Source of the DNA: Paenibacillus sp. JZ16
GTDB lineage: Bacteria > Bacillota > Bacilli > Paenibacillales > Paenibacillaceae
Direction: 5' to 3'
Length of the DNA: 64,000 bases
NCBI RefSeq assembly: GCF_015326965.1
Contig: NZ_CP017659.1
Coordinates: 5,460,001 to 5,524,000 of the forward strand
Below, in pieces: positions 55,276 to 63,420 of the stretch. Within the stretch, counting starts at the first letter, position 1, and each line of letters starts with the position of its first letter. The notes below the pieces were generated by a model. That model made no database searches. It was not told where the DNA came from and saw only the letters and a list, made by a program, of their open reading frames with translations. The position numbers and the translations under genes are program-made.

Positions 55276-56586
55276 ATGAAGATGAAGAAACTACTTACGC
55301 TAGCTGCAACCTTCACGTTGGCGTTCTCCATTACAGCGTGCGGAGGAAATTCACCTGCTCCCGCTGCTGAGGCACCTGCTGAGAATCCACCAGCCCAGGA
55401 GACGCCGGCCGAAAATACAGAAGCACCGGAACTTAAGCCGGAGGAAGGCGCTAAATTGATCGTATGGGAAAGTAGAGACGAAAGAGCCTACACCGATGCG
55501 GTTGCTAAAGAATTTACCGAGAAATACGGCGTTGAAGTAACCATCGAAGAATTGTCTCCAACCGACCAAGTTACCAAGCTTCAACAAGACGGGCCATCCG
55601 GATTGGGCGCTGACGTTGTATTGTTCCCTCACGATAATCTGGGTAAGGCCGTAGCTACCAACCTGGTTCTCCCAAATGATTACTTCGAAGAAAAAACGAA
55701 GAGCAGCAACTCGGAAGCCGCTATCCAAGGCGTAAGCTACGACGGTGTTCTGTACGGATACCCGCGCGCTGCTGAAACATACCTGATGTACTACAACAAG
55801 GACCTGGTAAAAGAAGTTCCAACAACGATGGAAGAAGTTATTGAGTTCAGCAAAACCTTCACAGACAAATCCAAAAACAAATATGGAATCATGTTCGAAA
55901 CAGGCAACCTGTACTTCGCATATCCATTCCTTGCTTCCAATGGCGGCTACATCTTCGGTAACGGCGGCGCAGATGTCAACGATATCGGCCTCAACAACGA
56001 AGGCGCAGTCAAGAGTATGGAAGTGTATGCAAGCCTGAAAGAAATTCTTCCGGTTAAATCCGGCGACATTACGCCTGATATCAAACGCGGATTGTTCACG
56101 GCCGGCGACCTGGCTATGGACATTAACGGACCATGGGAGCTCGGCGGATACAAAGAAGCGCTTGGCGACAAGCTTGGCGTTGCTCCAATCCCAACCATCG
56201 GCGGTCAGCCTGCTGTATCGTTCTCCGGTATCAAAGCTTGGTACGTAAGCTCGTTCACGAAATATCCGCAAGCCGCTCGTTTGTTCGCTGACTTTGCGAC
56301 AAGCAAGGAAGCTCAATTGAAACTGAGCGCACTGGTTGGATCGGTTCCAACTAACAACGAAGCACAACAAGATGATCAAATCAAGAATGACGAGTATGTA
56401 TCGGCATTCACAGAGCAGTTCAAATCTTCCCAACCGATGCCATCCGTTCCTGAAATGGCTAACGTATGGTCTCCTGTAGGCGCTGCACTGGCTGAGATCT
56501 GGGATAACAACAAAGACGTGAAAGAAACGCTTGATAAAGCTGTAAGTCAAGTGAAAGATCTCAACAGTGGTGGAGCTGGCGAGTAA
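55276..56586 (+). CDS. Maltose/maltodextrin ABC transporter substrate-binding lipoprotein (MdxE/MalX-like)
   Basis: 436 aa. Lipoprotein signal ending in SITACGG, a Pro/Ala/Glu-rich linker (about residues 25-55), then a MalE-like domain: LIVWESRDERAYTDAVAKEF, PSGLGADVVLFPHDNLGKAV, AAETYLMYYNKDLVKEVP, FTAGDLAMDINGPWELGGYK. ATG behind GAGAGGGG. First gene of an ABC operon under LacI/MalR-type operators. No ATPase gene is present, so a shared MsmX-type ATPase is expected. Confidence 0.93.
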   Translation: MKMKKLLTLAATFTLAFSITACGGNSPAPAAEAPAENPPAQETPAENTEAPELKPEEGAKLIVWESRDERAYTDAVAKEFTEKYGVEVTIEELSPTDQVTKLQQDGPSGLGADVVLFPHDNLGKAVATNLVLPNDYFEEKTKSSNSEAAIQGVSYDGVLYGYPRAAETYLMYYNKDLVKEVPTTMEEVIEFSKTFTDKSKNKYGIMFETGNLYFAYPFLASNGGYIFGNGGADVNDIGLNNEGAVKSMEVYASLKEILPVKSGDITPDIKRGLFTAGDLAMDINGPWELGGYKEALGDKLGVAPIPTIGGQPAVSFSGIKAWYVSSFTKYPQAARLFADFATSKEAQLKLSALVGSVPTNNEAQQDDQIKNDEYVSAFTEQFKSSQPMPSVPEMANVWSPVGAALAEIWDNNKDVKETLDKAVSQVKDLNSGGAGE

Positions 56587-56623
56587 TTACGTTCTTATAT
56601 AATGCGAGATAGATGAAGAAGTT

Positions 56624-56647
56624 CACCCGCCGAACAACCGGCGGGTG
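56624..56647 (+). repeat. Intercistronic stem-loop
   Basis: CACCCGCCG (56624-56632) pairs with CGGCGGGTG (56639-56647) around AACAAC, with no T run. It lies between the binding-protein and permease genes, in the same place as the stem-loop at 10512-10555 of the other sugar operon; it likely raises binding-protein mRNA level over permease mRNA. Confidence 0.75.
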
Positions 56648-56683
56648 ATTCCTCGATTATATGGAGAGGAGAATGGAGGGAGC

Positions 56684-57997
56684 ATGCGTCAACATCGTAC
56701 GACAGCAGCCGTATTATCAGCCATCTGTATGGGTCTGGGTCAGCTTTACAATCGGCAATGGATCAAAGGCGTTCTTTTACTTATCGTAGGTATATTCAGT
56801 CTGTATTACTTCATCAACAACCTGGGTGATGCCATCTGGGGAATGACAACTTTGGGGGAACAGGGAAGCCATTTAGAGAAAGTCAACGGATTAACCCAAA
56901 TGGTAGCAGGTGACCATTCCATCAATCTGCTGATTGAAGGACTTATCACCATGATTATGTTTGCGCTTTTTCTTATTGGGTATTACGCCAATATCAAAAA
57001 CGCATATAACGCTGGAAAACTAAGGGGACAGGGTGGAAAACCCAACAACTTCAGACAGACCCTTTACTATATTTTTGAATGGAAATTCGCGCAATCTTTC
57101 CTGACGCTGCCGGCCATCGGTATTTTGTTTTTTACGGTCATGCCGATTATCTTCATGGTCATGCTGGCGTTTACGAACTATTCTGCTCCAAACAATCTGC
57201 CGCCGGCAAATTTGGTTGACTGGGTCGGTTTCAAAACCTTCACCAATCTCGTTGCATTGAAATCATGGAGCCATACGTTCTTCGGCGTCCTGACCTGGAC
57301 GATCATCTGGGCAGTGCTGGCAACGGTAACGACGTATTTTGGCGGTGTGCTCGTTGCACTCCTTATTCAACAAAAAGGAATTCGTTTCAAAGGCGTATGG
57401 CGTGTCATTCTGATCATTCCATATGCGATTCCGCAGCTGATTTCCTTGCTCGTCATGCGTAATATGTTTAACGGGCAATTCGGACCGATCAACCAGTATT
57501 TAAGATATTTCGGTTTGGAAGGCCTGCCATGGCTGACCGATCCGGTCTGGGCCAAAGTGACCGTTATTATCGTTAATATGTGGGTAGGTATCCCGGTATC
57601 CATGCTTCTCGTTATGAGTGTCCTGACTACGATTCCGAAGGATCTTTATGAAGCGGCCGATGTGGACGGGGCGACTGGATTCCAGAAATTCAAGATCATC
57701 ACCCTGCCGATGATTTTGTTCTCGACGGCACCGGTGCTGATTACGCAATTTGCCGGTAACATTAACAACTTTAACTTGATTTTCCTCCTGACAAACGGTA
57801 ACCCGGTTGTGGGTGATTATCAATACGCGGGTGCGACGGACCTGCTGGTAACCTGGCTCTATAAACTGACGCTGGATCAGCAGCGGTACAGCATGGCATC
57901 GGCCATCGGTATTATCATCTTCATGATTATTGCGACCTTCTCGATTTACAATTATCGCAGAACCAGATCCTTTAAAGAGGAGGATATGATCCAATAA
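56684..57997 (+). CDS. Maltodextrin ABC transporter permease (MdxF/MalF-like)
   Basis: 437 aa from the ATG at 56684 (GGAGGGAGC upstream). An N-terminal hydrophobic hairpin (AVLSAICMGLGQLYNRQWIKG) precedes a MalF-type permease; EAA loop YEAADVDGATGFQKFKIITL (about residues 325-345). QFAGNINNFNLIFLLTNGNP is a MalF signature region. TAATG overlap with the next gene. Confidence 0.94.
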   Translation: MRQHRTTAAVLSAICMGLGQLYNRQWIKGVLLLIVGIFSLYYFINNLGDAIWGMTTLGEQGSHLEKVNGLTQMVAGDHSINLLIEGLITMIMFALFLIGYYANIKNAYNAGKLRGQGGKPNNFRQTLYYIFEWKFAQSFLTLPAIGILFFTVMPIIFMVMLAFTNYSAPNNLPPANLVDWVGFKTFTNLVALKSWSHTFFGVLTWTIIWAVLATVTTYFGGVLVALLIQQKGIRFKGVWRVILIIPYAIPQLISLLVMRNMFNGQFGPINQYLRYFGLEGLPWLTDPVWAKVTVIIVNMWVGIPVSMLLVMSVLTTIPKDLYEAADVDGATGFQKFKIITLPMILFSTAPVLITQFAGNINNFNLIFLLTNGNPVVGDYQYAGATDLLVTWLYKLTLDQQRYSMASAIGIIIFMIIATFSIYNYRRTRSFKEEDMIQ

Positions 57998-58839
57998 TGG
58001 GAATTAAAATGAGAAATGCGATTCGCCTGACGGCAAGTTACATCACGCTTGTCATCATTGCGATCGGTTGTATTTACCCGGCGCTCTGGATTGTTCTGGC
58101 CTCTTTCCGTCCCGGAAAGTCGTTGTACAGCAAGTCCTTGATTCCAGAATCTTTTACGCTCAGTCATTATAAAGAATTGTTTACGTCCCAGAGCTTTCTG
58201 TTTGGCACATGGTACATGAACACGTTGAAAATTGCGATATTCTCCATGATTATTGGGACCATTCTTGTCCTGCTCACAAGTTATGCGGTCTCCCGATTCC
58301 GGTTTAAAGGCCGGCAGAATGCGCTATCGGTCATTCTCGTGCTGGGGATGTTCCCGGGCTTCATGAGTATGATCGCGCTGTATATCCTGCTGAATTCCCT
58401 GGATCTGCTGAACACGCATGCGGCGATGATTATCGTGTATGCGGCAGGGGCGCCGCTAGGCGGAACCCTGATCATGAAAGGCTTCCTGGATACGATACCG
58501 CGAAGTCTGGATGAAGCGGCGAAGATCGACGGAGCTACCAACTTCCAGATATTCCGCAAAATCATTCTGCCGTTGTCGAAGCCAATGATCACGTATATGG
58601 GCTTGACGCTGTTCGTTGGCCCATGGGTAGACTTTATCTTTGCGAGACTCGTGCTCCGGACAAAAGAAAACTGGACGCTCGCCGTCGGCCTATGGGATCT
58701 CGTCAACTCCACCCAGGACAGTAACTTTACGTTGTTCGCGGCGGCATCCGTGCTGATCGCACTGCCGATCACCTTGCTGTTTGTCTTCCTGCAGCGTTTG
58801 CTTGTCGATGGCATGACGGCTGGTGCAAGCAAAGGGTAA
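57997..58839 (+). CDS. Maltodextrin ABC transporter permease (MdxG/MalG-like)
   Basis: 280 aa, six transmembrane segments. EAA loop LDEAAKIDGATNFQIFRKII (about residues 170-190); C-terminal LQRLLVDGMTAGASKG is typical of MalG. Start overlaps the MalF-like stop. Forms the channel with the upstream permease. Confidence 0.95.
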   Translation: MGIKMRNAIRLTASYITLVIIAIGCIYPALWIVLASFRPGKSLYSKSLIPESFTLSHYKELFTSQSFLFGTWYMNTLKIAIFSMIIGTILVLLTSYAVSRFRFKGRQNALSVILVLGMFPGFMSMIALYILLNSLDLLNTHAAMIIVYAAGAPLGGTLIMKGFLDTIPRSLDEAAKIDGATNFQIFRKIILPLSKPMITYMGLTLFVGPWVDFIFARLVLRTKENWTLAVGLWDLVNSTQDSNFTLFAAASVLIALPITLLFVFLQRLLVDGMTAGASKG

Positions 58840-58900
58840 GGTACGGATAGCTAATCGTATGAATTCATCATAAGACAGATAGATAGAGAGAACAGCGAAG

Positions 58901-58935
58901 AGACACAGCCGGTAACCGCTAGCTGTGTCTTTTTG
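58901..58935 (+). terminator. Terminator of the maltodextrin operon
   Basis: AGACACAGC pairs with GCTGTGTCT around a 12-nt loop (CGGTAACCGCTA), followed by TTTTT. Confidence 0.85.
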
Positions 58936-58969
58936 CATTCAAACATGCGATGCAGGGGGACATATACAT

Positions 58970-61006
58970 ATGAACATGATGAGACGTTTTCAATTCAAAG
59001 CGGTTGGGATGAAGCTGTTTGTTATCTTTTTTACCACGATCGTGCTGTTATCTTCGGCGCTCGGGTTATTATCGTATTCCATCTCCAAAGACACGGTGAT
59101 GGATCAGGTGTCGGAAGCGACTTCGGGGCAGATGATGCAGGCGGCGGACAAGCTGGATTTTCTGCTGGCGCAATATGAAGCCGCTTCCCGCCAATGGGCG
59201 CTGGATACGGTTCTTCGCGAGGACCTCGTTACGGTAAGTACGGCGGGTATCGGCATTCGGGACAAAACGCAGGCCGAGAACCGAATCCGGGAGAAATTGA
59301 ACGGGATGGCTTCTTCGGATAAACGTCTGCAGGGCATGCGCCTGGTTGCGCCCAATCTTCAAGCTCAAAGCTCCTATAACTCAACGGGCTTAACGGGAAT
59401 GTCTTCCGCAGAAAGCGTGAAGGCGAAGATGGACCGGATTATACAGGCCGATGGCGAACCGGTATGGTTTCCGACCGAGGTTCAAGGCTTTATGGAGAAC
59501 GAGAAAACCGCCACCATGTCGATGGGGAGATTGCTGAAAAATCTGAAGAATCCGGATGCGCAATATATCCTGTTGATCGATATCAAGGAAGAGGCGGTCG
59601 GATGGGTGCTGGCCAATTTAAAAATAGGGAACAACGGCCGGATGCGAATCATTGCCGAGGATAACCGGATCGTACACGACATGGACTCGGCTCAGCTGAT
59701 GCAGCCGTCCGCCATCACGGTTCCTCAAGATACCGAAGACGGAGGGATTTATTACACCGCCGACGAGCAGATGGTGGTGTATACCCCGCTGAAGACGGCT
59801 CCTTGGCATATGGTCGGCTTTGCTCCCGTTAGCGATTTTGTGCAAGCCACGGACAAGCTATTGGTTGTAACGCTCGGGGTTATTGTGGCCGCGGTTCTGG
59901 TTGCGATACTGCTAGGCTATTATATGATGCGTTCCATCGGCCGCCCCCTGAATCAGATGTGCCGTCTGATGGAAGAGGGAGAGCAAGGAAATCTGAAGGT
60001 TCGGACCGAGTTCCGGCGTGCGGATGAAATTGGCCGACTCGGCCACAGCTTCAACCGGATGATGGGGCAAATTTCGGCTCTGGTCGATCAGACGAATGCT
60101 TCCGCGAAGCAAGTGCTGGCCACGGCGGAGGAACTGGCGGGAGTATCGAAGGGAACCTCGCTGACGGCTGGTGAAATTGCATCGGCCATGGAGCAGATTG
60201 CACAGGGAAGCGCAAGCTTGGCGATGGAGGCCGAACGGGAGAATCAGCTGGCTGAGAACATTGGCTTTCAGATGAGTAAGGTATCGGATTCGAATCAAGT
60301 GATGGAGGCCGCGGCTGATCGCGTGCTTCAGGTGACGGGAGAGGGCGCACGGCATATGGACAATCTGGTGGAGAAATCCACGCGGATTAATCAGGTGAAC
60401 CGGGCCATTGTCCAGAATGCGGAGAAGCTGAAGGAGAACACCGCGTCGATTCACAAAATATTGGAGCTGATGTCGGAGATCACGCATCAAACCAACGTGC
60501 TGTCCATTAACGCGACGATTGAAGCAGCCCGTGCGGGGGCAGCAGGCAGCGGCTTCATGGTCGTAGCCAATGAAGTGCGCAGCTTGGCGGATCGTTCCAA
60601 GGAATCGATCCAGACCGTAGGCGCGATGATCAAGGATATCCGATCTGAAGTACAAGGCTCCGTTGATGCATTGACGTCGGCATCACCGCTCTTTGACGAG
60701 CAGCTGCATTCGGTTCAGGAAGCCCAGGGCGTATTCGATCATGTACGCTACGAGATGGATGCCCTTTTGGCCGAGATCCGCGAATCGACCCGGTCGGTAG
60801 AGGTACTGATCGGTTCCCAGCTTACCCTGACCGACTCGATCTCGGAGGCAAGCTCGATCGTTCAAGAGACCAGCGCCGCCACGGAGGAGGTCGCTTCGAT
60901 GTCATCCGAGCAGTTCAAAGTGAGCGAGAAGCTGGTTGCCCTGTCTTCACGCTTGGAGGAGCTGTCGGAGGGTTTGCGCAAATCTTTGGTGATGTTTAGG
61001 ACGTAA
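58970..61006 (+). CDS. Methyl-accepting chemotaxis protein
   Basis: 678 aa from the ATG at 58970, with AGGGGGAC upstream. First membrane segment (about residues 14-35), a ~270-residue extracytoplasmic Cache-type sensor, second segment (VVTLGVIVAAVLVAILLGYY, about 305-325), HAMP (RPLNQMCRLMEEGEQGNLKV) and a methyl-accepting signalling helix pair with the hairpin tip EITHQTNVLSINATIEAARA. Placed just after the maltodextrin operon, it may sense a sugar, but a terminator separates them. Confidence 0.94.
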   Translation: MNMMRRFQFKAVGMKLFVIFFTTIVLLSSALGLLSYSISKDTVMDQVSEATSGQMMQAADKLDFLLAQYEAASRQWALDTVLREDLVTVSTAGIGIRDKTQAENRIREKLNGMASSDKRLQGMRLVAPNLQAQSSYNSTGLTGMSSAESVKAKMDRIIQADGEPVWFPTEVQGFMENEKTATMSMGRLLKNLKNPDAQYILLIDIKEEAVGWVLANLKIGNNGRMRIIAEDNRIVHDMDSAQLMQPSAITVPQDTEDGGIYYTADEQMVVYTPLKTAPWHMVGFAPVSDFVQATDKLLVVTLGVIVAAVLVAILLGYYMMRSIGRPLNQMCRLMEEGEQGNLKVRTEFRRADEIGRLGHSFNRMMGQISALVDQTNASAKQVLATAEELAGVSKGTSLTAGEIASAMEQIAQGSASLAMEAERENQLAENIGFQMSKVSDSNQVMEAAADRVLQVTGEGARHMDNLVEKSTRINQVNRAIVQNAEKLKENTASIHKILELMSEITHQTNVLSINATIEAARAGAAGSGFMVVANEVRSLADRSKESIQTVGAMIKDIRSEVQGSVDALTSASPLFDEQLHSVQEAQGVFDHVRYEMDALLAEIRESTRSVEVLIGSQLTLTDSISEASSIVQETSAATEEVASMSSEQFKVSEKLVALSSRLEELSEGLRKSLVMFRT

Positions 61007-61044
61007 ATGGTTTTCGATTGCTGCGTGAAAATGATGTGCTTATG

Positions 61045-61155
61045 CAGCACTCCGCATGCGGATCATGCTTCCGATCCCTGTTACCCCCGGATTTCTATTG
61101 GAATCATATTTATGGTTGAAATCCGGGGATAAAGGGGACTTCTGCAGTATAAGTG
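61045..61155 (-). repeat. Structured hairpin repeat, copy 4 (inverted orientation)
   Basis: Read on the minus strand: AGTCCCCTTTA/TAACAGGGATC around perfect inner arms CCCCGGATTTC/GAAATCCGGGG (plus-strand positions 61085-61095 and 61118-61128). GATCGGAA follows the 3' arm as in copies 2 and 3. The outer helix is less regular; the conserved core is 61069-61142. Confidence 0.75.
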
Positions 61156-61234
61156 GAAGAAGGGGACAACATCGTAAATCACCTGCTGTAAAAAGTAATG
61201 ACAGACATACTGATTGGGGGTACCATTTATATAA

Positions 61235-61921
61235 ATGCACTTTTTTAAACGATCGGTCGTTAAATTATTGACAGTACATTGTTATAATCCTTATAATGGC
61301 ATTAATTCAAATGAAGGGAGCCTGAGGGTTATCAAGAAAAGAGAGATTACATCAAGTCATATCATCCAAGCAGCATATGAGCTGTTTGCAGAGCATGGGA
61401 TAGAGAGAACGAGTTTGGGGTTGATTTCAAAAAAAGTAGGCATAACCAAATCCTCTATATACTACCATTTTGCAACAAAAGAAGAGTTGATTAGCCGAAC
61501 CTTTGAGTATATTTTTAAAGATCATTATTTTGCTGCTTACTTTGATAATGAATCCGTTAATAAAGACAATTTTATAGAGACGATAATTAGAGGCGGTTTA
61601 AACATGCTGCCAAGCGATGGCCAAGAGTATCGTTCAACCTTAAGAGTGCTTAGTGAGTTCACGATGCTAGCCGAGCGTGATGACCAATTTAGAGCTCCCT
61701 TATTGAAAGTTCAACAAGATTTTGTCAACGGTTTTTATAATTTATTGTCAAAAGGCGCCGAATGGGATCTAGTTGAACCTACAAAAATCGAAGTAAGTTC
61801 TAAAATTCTCGCCCTGCTTATTGATAATTTGTCTAGATGCAAAATGATGAAGATGGATTTGGAATATCAGATGATTTGGGAAGAGACTGTTAATCGAATT
61901 ATGATTCGAGAAAATACATAG
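61235..61921 (+). CDS. TetR-family transcriptional regulator
   Basis: Up to 228 aa. HTH: ITSSHIIQAAYELFAEHGIE, then SLGLISKKVGITKSSIYYHF, and a helical ligand domain. The start is unsettled: the ATG at 61235 makes the first ~30 codons overlap the apparent operator and promoter, so the true protein probably begins near 61331 (IKKREIT) behind GAAGGGAG, where the codon is ATC rather than ATG/GTG/TTG. AT-richer than most of the window. Followed 24 bp later by an SDR gene. Confidence 0.88.
   Translation: MHFFKRSVVKLLTVHCYNPYNGINSNEGSLRVIKKREITSSHIIQAAYELFAEHGIERTSLGLISKKVGITKSSIYYHFATKEELISRTFEYIFKDHYFAAYFDNESVNKDNFIETIIRGGLNMLPSDGQEYRSTLRVLSEFTMLAERDDQFRAPLLKVQQDFVNGFYNLLSKGAEWDLVEPTKIEVSSKILALLIDNLSRCKMMKMDLEYQMIWEETVNRIMIRENT
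61248..61297 (+). promoter_or_regulatory. TetR-type operator and promoter
   Basis: AACGATCGGTCGTT (61248-61261), a near-palindrome of TetR-site character, sits directly before TTGACA (-35, 61268-61273); an 18-bp spacer leads to TATAAT (-10, 61292-61297). Suggests autoregulation of the TetR/SDR pair. Confidence 0.7.
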
Positions 61922-61944
61922 TTAGCTTATAAGGAGCGATCCAA

Positions 61945-62700
61945 TTGAAACATATTATTATTACAGGTACATCAAGAGGTATCGGTGAATCTTTGGCTAA
62001 TCAATTAATCGATAAGAACCACCACCTTATATGCATCTCTAGAACCACGAACCAACGGATTATCGATCTAGCCAAGGAGAGAGACTGCAAAATTGATTAT
62101 TTTAATTTTGATTTAACAAACATTGGCGAGATTGATCAACTTTTCGAAGACATCTTCAGTCAAATTGAGCTTTATTCCAACGATGAGGGGATTTATCTTA
62201 TCAATAATGCCGCCATGTTGACTCCAGTGAGCCCAATTGAACGGATAGAAACTGAAAAAATAATAGAGAACATCCATTTAAATCTATTAGCACCAATGAT
62301 AATAATCGCAAACTATCTTAAACGTAGCAAAGATATGAATGTGGACAAAAGAATTCTAAATATATCCTCAGCATCTGCAAAATTTTTATTACCGTCACAA
62401 AGCTGTTACAGTACTGCAAAAGCTGGCCTTGACTCGTTTACTAAAAGTATAGACATCGAGCAAAAGCTCGTGACATATCCAGCAAAAGTAGTCGCTATAT
62501 ATCCAGGTATGATCGACACCAATTTACAATCGGAAATTCGATCCGTAAGTAATGATCTTTTCCCATATGTTAATGAATTCATTCAACTTTCTGAGGAAGG
62601 GAAATTACAAACGCCTGAATACACTGCGCACAAATTAATCGAGATTCTGCTAAGCGAAGATTTTGGTAAAGCTGTTGTTATTGAAACCATTGATCAATGA
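61945..62700 (+). CDS. SDR-family oxidoreductase (benzil reductase YueD-like)
   Basis: 251 aa. TTG start at 61945 with AAGGAGCGATCC upstream. Rossmann motif TGTSRGIGESLANQL (about residues 7-21), LINNAAM, catalytic Ser in NISSASAKF and YSTAKAGLDSF (Tyr/Lys), then IYPGMIDTNL. The overall pattern resembles sepiapterin/benzil reductases of Bacillus. Likely co-transcribed with and controlled by the TetR gene. AT-rich codon use. Confidence 0.9.
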   Translation: MKHIIITGTSRGIGESLANQLIDKNHHLICISRTTNQRIIDLAKERDCKIDYFNFDLTNIGEIDQLFEDIFSQIELYSNDEGIYLINNAAMLTPVSPIERIETEKIIENIHLNLLAPMIIIANYLKRSKDMNVDKRILNISSASAKFLLPSQSCYSTAKAGLDSFTKSIDIEQKLVTYPAKVVAIYPGMIDTNLQSEIRSVSNDLFPYVNEFIQLSEEGKLQTPEYTAHKLIEILLSEDFGKAVVIETIDQ

Positions 62701-62792
62701 TCCAAATAATTGCCTACAGACACAATTAATATTCGGAAATGAATGCCACACAGTATACGACAGACAACTACATACTAAACCATTGAGTGAAG

Positions 62793-62830
62793 AAAAACAG
62801 CCGTCTCTAATAGAGATTCGGCTGTTTTTT
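62793..62830. terminator. Bidirectional terminator
   Basis: AAAACAGCCG pairs with CGGCTGTTTT (internal TCTC/GAGA), with an A run before and T run after. Serves the SDR gene and the convergent GerM-domain gene. Confidence 0.9.
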
Positions 62831-62843
62831 CATGGAGTGGACG

Positions 62844-63389
62844 TTATTCACGGGTTAGTGGATGTTCTAATTCCACATGACCCATTAAGCTTTCAGTTGC
62901 ATCTCCGTCAACAAGCAGATCAATACTGCTTATTTCTTCAAACTGAAAAAATGTTTCTTTCAGGGCATCGATGGCTAGAAGTTCTCCTCCAGCACCTAAT
63001 CTTGCTTCATCCGGAATATGCACATCAAGTGTCAATTTTCCTTGATTAAACGTTGATGAGAGTAAATCAATACTATTCCACAATGAGATCAATTCAGTTT
63101 GATCGTTACTTTTAAGGGCAGCAAACGTTTTACTGTATTTGTCGGAGTCATCCTCAAAAGTAATTTTCTTCGTACTTTGTTCTAGTTTGTATAGTTGGCC
63201 GTCCGCGTAAAAAACCTGAATTTCTTGAGATTGTTCGCCCTCCTCGTCCTGATTAGCTGATGGCACGGGTGCAGTACTTGCAGGGTCAGAACCCTGCACT
63301 GGATCAGAAGAAGTAGGCTTGCTACCACACCCCACCGCTAGTATGCTTATGGCACAAATTGCGATAGCAAGATAGATCCCTTTTTTCAT
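62844..63389 (-). CDS. GerMN-domain lipoprotein
   Basis: 181 aa. Lipoprotein signal ending in SILAVGCGS (about residue 21), a Ser/Pro/Asp linker, then a GerMN domain: IQVFYADGQLYKLEQ, GKLTLDVHIPDEARLGAGGE and ALKETFFQFEEISSIDLLVD. GerM-type domains occur in sporulation and spore germination proteins and near cell-wall amidases. ATG behind AGAGGATGTGC on the minus strand, 31 bp after the amidase gene, so the two form an operon. Confidence 0.9.
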   Translation of the reverse strand: MKKGIYLAIAICAISILAVGCGSKPTSSDPVQGSDPASTAPVPSANQDEEGEQSQEIQVFYADGQLYKLEQSTKKITFEDDSDKYSKTFAALKSNDQTELISLWNSIDLLSSTFNQGKLTLDVHIPDEARLGAGGELLAIDALKETFFQFEEISSIDLLVDGDATESLMGHVELEHPLTRE

Positions 63390-63420
63390 AGAAGCACATC
63401 CTCTTAAAATAATCGTTGTT

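Noticed and set aside
62663..63049. 128-codon plus-strand ORF at the end of the SDR gene
   Set aside because: Runs through the bidirectional terminator and antisense to the GerM-domain gene.
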